This document shows, piece after piece, positions 61,301-64,000 of a DNA stretch of 64,000 nucleotides (positions within the stretch are counted from its first letter, which is position 1; each line of letters begins with the position of its first letter). Made by a program: the position numbers and the translations under genes. The stretch covers positions 28,991,053 to 29,055,052 of the forward strand of contig NC_089981.1 of NCBI RefSeq assembly GCF_036417845.1. Reading direction: 5' to 3'. The notes below the pieces were generated by a model. It worked only from the letters and a program-made list of their open reading frames with translations. It ran no database searches and was not told the origin of the DNA. The DNA is from Apteryx mantelli. Lineage: Eukaryota; Chordata; Aves; Apterygiformes; Apterygidae.

Positions 61301-63194
61301 GATGCAGAGGGGAGCAGCAGTGCACCCAACACTTAAAGCCCACTTTGAGTTAGAGAAACATGATGGACAGAGAATCCCAACAGGGAGTACAACAGTCACG
61401 ACATCCCAGCCTGATGAAAGCATGCAGGATCTTTCTTTAAGAAGTCTCTAAACCAGAAATAGTGACACGCTTGGTGCCTCTTAAAGGAGAGAGATTTGGC
61501 AGCCCCTGTGGCACAAACAGCTGCTTTTCTTTGTACAAAGGTGGGCAGCCCGCCAGCTTCTGCACAAGCCAACGATCCCTGACACAAGCCGCCTAACTCA
61601 CAGAAACGCAGTCCGGCAAGGAGGCTGAGCAGAGCAGGGAGCTGAACGTCCCAGCATGCTGGTGTCAGAGGCTGTGCTGTACAGCTGTAACAGGCTCACC
61701 CAGCACGCCGTCAAGCAGCGGGTGAGGATGGCTTGGAATCAGGAGTCCCTTTACGGGGTTTTTAATGCACTAGTCACGAACAGAGGCTGCCCTTTTGATC
61801 TGTTCTCTAATTCATGCAGCAACTGAACCCCTCACGATGTGTACGGAGCTTCTGATAGCTCCTGTGACTGCTGGTGGACTAGGTCCACCACGCTCAGTCT
61901 TTTCTAGCACTCAGAGATGCAGTGAGTGTTAACAAGGGGACATGCAGTCACAGTGAATTTTACCCAGCTCACTGGCTGACCCACATGTTTCCTCCAACGA
62001 GTAGATCTGCCTCCCACTATGCACACTGTATTGCAAATACCAACATGACCACGCAGAGCAACAGTCACTCACCTCTAGCTCCTCTTTTACTGTACCACGG
62101 TAATAAAATCCATCGTGTTCCCCTCGCACCAGAACAGGGACATTACTAGCCAAGGCAGCTGATCTCACCGGCACACTCGGCCCCTTCCATGCTGCATCAG
62201 GGGAAAGGAGGCGGCGGCTAATCCATTGGCACCTGGAATAAAAGAAAATGGGTCATCTCTGAGAGAAAATAATTTCTATAGTCAAGTGAAGAAATCTCAC
62301 AATCTTTGAGAACTGGATCATTGCACCTGATTTTGTAGCATTCCCGCAGGCCACAGCGAGTAGAAAGAAATAGAAAACTTAAGTGTGCAGGGGGAATTCC
62401 CTGCTCTTGAAATAAAAGCACCAGTGCCTGTTTTTGCAGACCTCTTAGGCTCGGGGTCTAGAGGAAGCATGCTAGGAAGATGCTGGAATCCCGGGCTAGC
62501 TAGCGTAACCTGCACTAGCCACTTTGCAATTTATACGGCAAGCCAAAGGAGCCCTTAAGGGCAGGAGAGAGAGAGGATATGTCTGCAGCACAGAGCACAG
62601 CTTGGATGCACCTGAGTACTATGGCTGATGGTTTATCACCGGGCATTTAATTCAGGGAACATCAGAAAAGTAGGAAAGTAAAAAATAAAGCTGCTGGTTG
62701 ATGACAAGTTCAGGTTCAAAACAAAAAGAAATCCCTGGCACAAAGCACTGGAACCATTTCACAGAAGATGGCTGCTAATACAAGATGCTGTTATTTATCT
62801 GAATAATCTAGAGGCATGTTTCTTTGATAGCAGGCTTACTCCAGGCTTTGCTTTTCATAATCTCCAGGGTAGCAAATCATTTTAGTCAATACCATCTGAA
62901 TAACTGCTGGGGAGGAGGGGGGAAACAGTGGTCAGATTTTATTAATCTGACACGTTCCAGTCTGTTTTATCCTATTAGGTATCATGAAAAGGAACAAATC
63001 ACAGATCCAAATGAGCACTTAATTTTGCCTCCGGGGGTGAGGGGCTTGGTGATCCAGGCAGCATGCACTACCAAAGAGTTCCTGCAGCAGGGGTTGACGG
63101 TAGATACGGCACAGTAGCATGAGAATTTGTCCAGAGCTGTCATCGCACTGCAATACTTGTGATTTGTAGGCAGAAATCCTTTTGAATGAGCCAT
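58144..63194 (-). CDS. C11orf16: C11orf16 orthologue, DUF4537-family protein (5 coding exons)
   Basis: Exons on the - strand (63194-63019, 62232-62073, 60420-60192, 59449-58787, 58310-58144) total 1395 bases and join in frame to 464 residues; the human protein has about 467. Visible landmarks are HKYCS near the N-terminus, GEHDGFYYRGTVKEELE (about 96-112), GDKVLAPWEP (158-167), YGPGTVLMGVETRDP, FWNGKK (199-204), a cysteine-rich stretch (about 246-299), an acidic and serine-rich part with six alanines (344-349), and KWKYWKR (393-399). All have direct counterparts in human C11orf16. The middle part corresponds to the DUF4537 domain, which has no established biochemical role. Function is unknown. 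It converges on AKIP1, as in human. The first donor is weak; the other junctions are strong. Confidence 0.92.
58755..58779. repeat. (TTCG)n/(GAAC)n microsatellite beside a splice donor
   Basis: About four TTCG repeats followed by two TTTG repeats. On the C11orf16 strand the array lies a few bases inside the intron after the fourth coding exon, so length changes would act next to the donor. Confidence 0.9.
58787..59449 (-). CDS. C11orf16: C11orf16 fourth coding exon
   Basis: Acceptor TTTTCTCTCAACAG|CCTCAG and donor AATTCAG|GTACCT bound 663 bases, residues 189-409. It carries EIMVQFWNGKKAKLPLG, the cysteine- and histidine-rich stretch (CSLCWPHFHCHCGGICC), GWWPLP, LALEGPK, SEHDLEL, NMDSSLLEKP and KWKYWKR. 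Each has a human counterpart in the same order. A GAAC-type microsatellite starts eight bases into the following intron. Confidence 0.93.
60192..60420 (-). CDS. C11orf16: C11orf16 third coding exon (DUF4537 core)
   Basis: Acceptor CCTGGTAACAG|AGTGAA and donor TTACGAG|GTAAGG bound 229 bases, residues 113-188. It encodes FLVEFAKPLVA, then LLPGDKVLAPWEPDMVRYGP and GTVLMGVETRDP. This is the best conserved part of the gene relative to human. Confidence 0.93.
62073..62232 (-). CDS. C11orf16: C11orf16 second coding exon
   Basis: Acceptor TTTTATTCCAG|GTGCC and donor CTAGAG|GTGAGT bound 160 bases. They encode DAAWKGPSVPV and then VLVRGEHDGFYYRGTVKEEL, matching human PAWQGPG and DGFYYR. This is the start of the DUF4537 region. 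An AG|CC site 14 bases further in is an alternative acceptor in the same phase class. Confidence 0.88.
63019..63194 (-). CDS. C11orf16: C11orf16 first coding exon
   Basis: Encodes residues 1-58 plus two bases of codon 59. The ATG at 63194-63192 lies two bases after a possible acceptor (GCTCTTGCAG|GAATG), so an upstream 5' UTR exon is likely. HKYCSAMTALDKF and HAAWITKPL match the N-terminal part of the human protein. The donor I chose, TTAA|GTGCTC at 63018, is weak but is the only nearby GT in the phase the next exon needs. Confidence 0.7.
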
Positions 63195-63199
63195 TCCTG

Positions 63200-64000
63200 C
63201 AAGAGCAGCAACCTGCAAAACTAAATCATGATTTGTTGGTACTTGAGAAGAACACAGACAACACAGCATTTTCCAGCACAAGCGAATGCTTTCCAGTGTA
63301 CCTCAGCACTCAACAACTTTTATTAATTGATTGTTTTTAGTGAAAAGGAAGAATGCAAAACATCCAGACTGGAATTTTTTTCAGATGAACCCATATCATC
63401 AGTGTCAGTGATCTTCAGTCTCTCAACCCCCTACATGGCAAAGTGACAAAAACACCCAAAGAAACTAGAAATGCTATGAAGATCTCCAGAAAAGCAATGT
63501 CCTCTCCTCCCTCCAACTTCTGTTTCCTTCTGTAACATTCAGCTCTCTCTTCTTACACCTACGCTCTCCTTAAAAACTTCTTTCTACACTGTCCCAGCCA
63601 AACCTTCCCTATTTTACAAGCTATGGCAAAAACTGCAGCTGGAATTGACATAGCTGAGTAAACGTGACAGTTTTTGAATGCAAAGTTAGATTACAGTTGC
63701 CTGTTACTTGTGTTATTTATAGTGATGTATTAAGAAGTATTTTGATCTTCAAGCTGTCCTGTCATGTTTTATAACAGTAAGATTATGGCTTGCCATGAGA
63801 AAGAAAGAGACACTCAAATTTGACAAGTGGTACCTATTCAGAGCCTGTCACGGTGAGGTTCGTGATGTGATGCTATCTCTGTTAATTTGAAAAAATTTAG
63901 TAGACAAGGTTCCATCCCATTTTTTTATATTGCTTAGAGATGCTTAACATGCTTATGGTAAAATTTGGAATGGAAATTCAATGAGATATAAATTTGAAGT
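63200..64000. other. Upstream flank or first intron of C11orf16
   Basis: AT-rich with no CpG island. It should contain the C11orf16 first intron or promoter, but no 5' UTR exon or TATA box could be picked out. Confidence 0.4.

Noticed and set aside
1-64000. tRNA, rRNA or microRNA genes
   Set aside because: No A/B-box pair with a cloverleaf and no convincing precursor hairpin was found by reading. A covariance-model scan would be decisive.

Overview
This window is vertebrate genomic DNA, probably from a bird or another sauropsid. It has intron-split genes with GT-AG splice sites, two CpG islands, microsatellites, and diverged repeat fragments of the kind seen in birds, turtles and crocodilians. 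There is no bacterial, viral or plasmid architecture. The avian reading is an inference from the compact genes and low density of young repeats; the species cannot be named.

Two protein-coding genes can be read exon by exon. AKIP1 lies on the + strand (coding 51195-55406). Its five exons all join in phase 0 and give 163 residues ending in the conserved AKIP1 C-terminus. The orthologue of human C11orf16 lies on the - strand (coding 63194 down to 58144). Its five coding exons join in frame to 464 residues, close to the human length. The two genes converge, their stop codons about 2.7 kb apart. This is the gene order of human 11p15.4: DENND2B (ST5), AKIP1, C11orf16, ASCL3.

By synteny, the roughly 51 kb to the left should be the 5' end of DENND2B on the - strand. 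No DENND2B coding exon was found there, which fits long non-coding first introns. Two CpG islands are visible. The one at about 51.0-51.8 kb sits between AKIP1 and a candidate DENND2B first exon with a good donor at 51007, so it is probably a bidirectional promoter. The one at about 47.0-48.25 kb holds a candidate 85-bp non-coding exon with strong splice signals.

The rest of the left part is AT-rich intronic or intergenic DNA with old repeat relics. Its outstanding feature is a 1.8-kb minisatellite at 11939-13738. It has 61 copies of a TTGGCAGTTGGGGG core, each followed by a (TG)n tract of variable length. The ordered unit lengths show a second-level duplication inside the array with an exact 576-bp offset over eight units. 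Very long open frames across the array are artefacts of its composition. No previously undescribed biological system was found. The minisatellite and the divergent promoter are the most notable structures.
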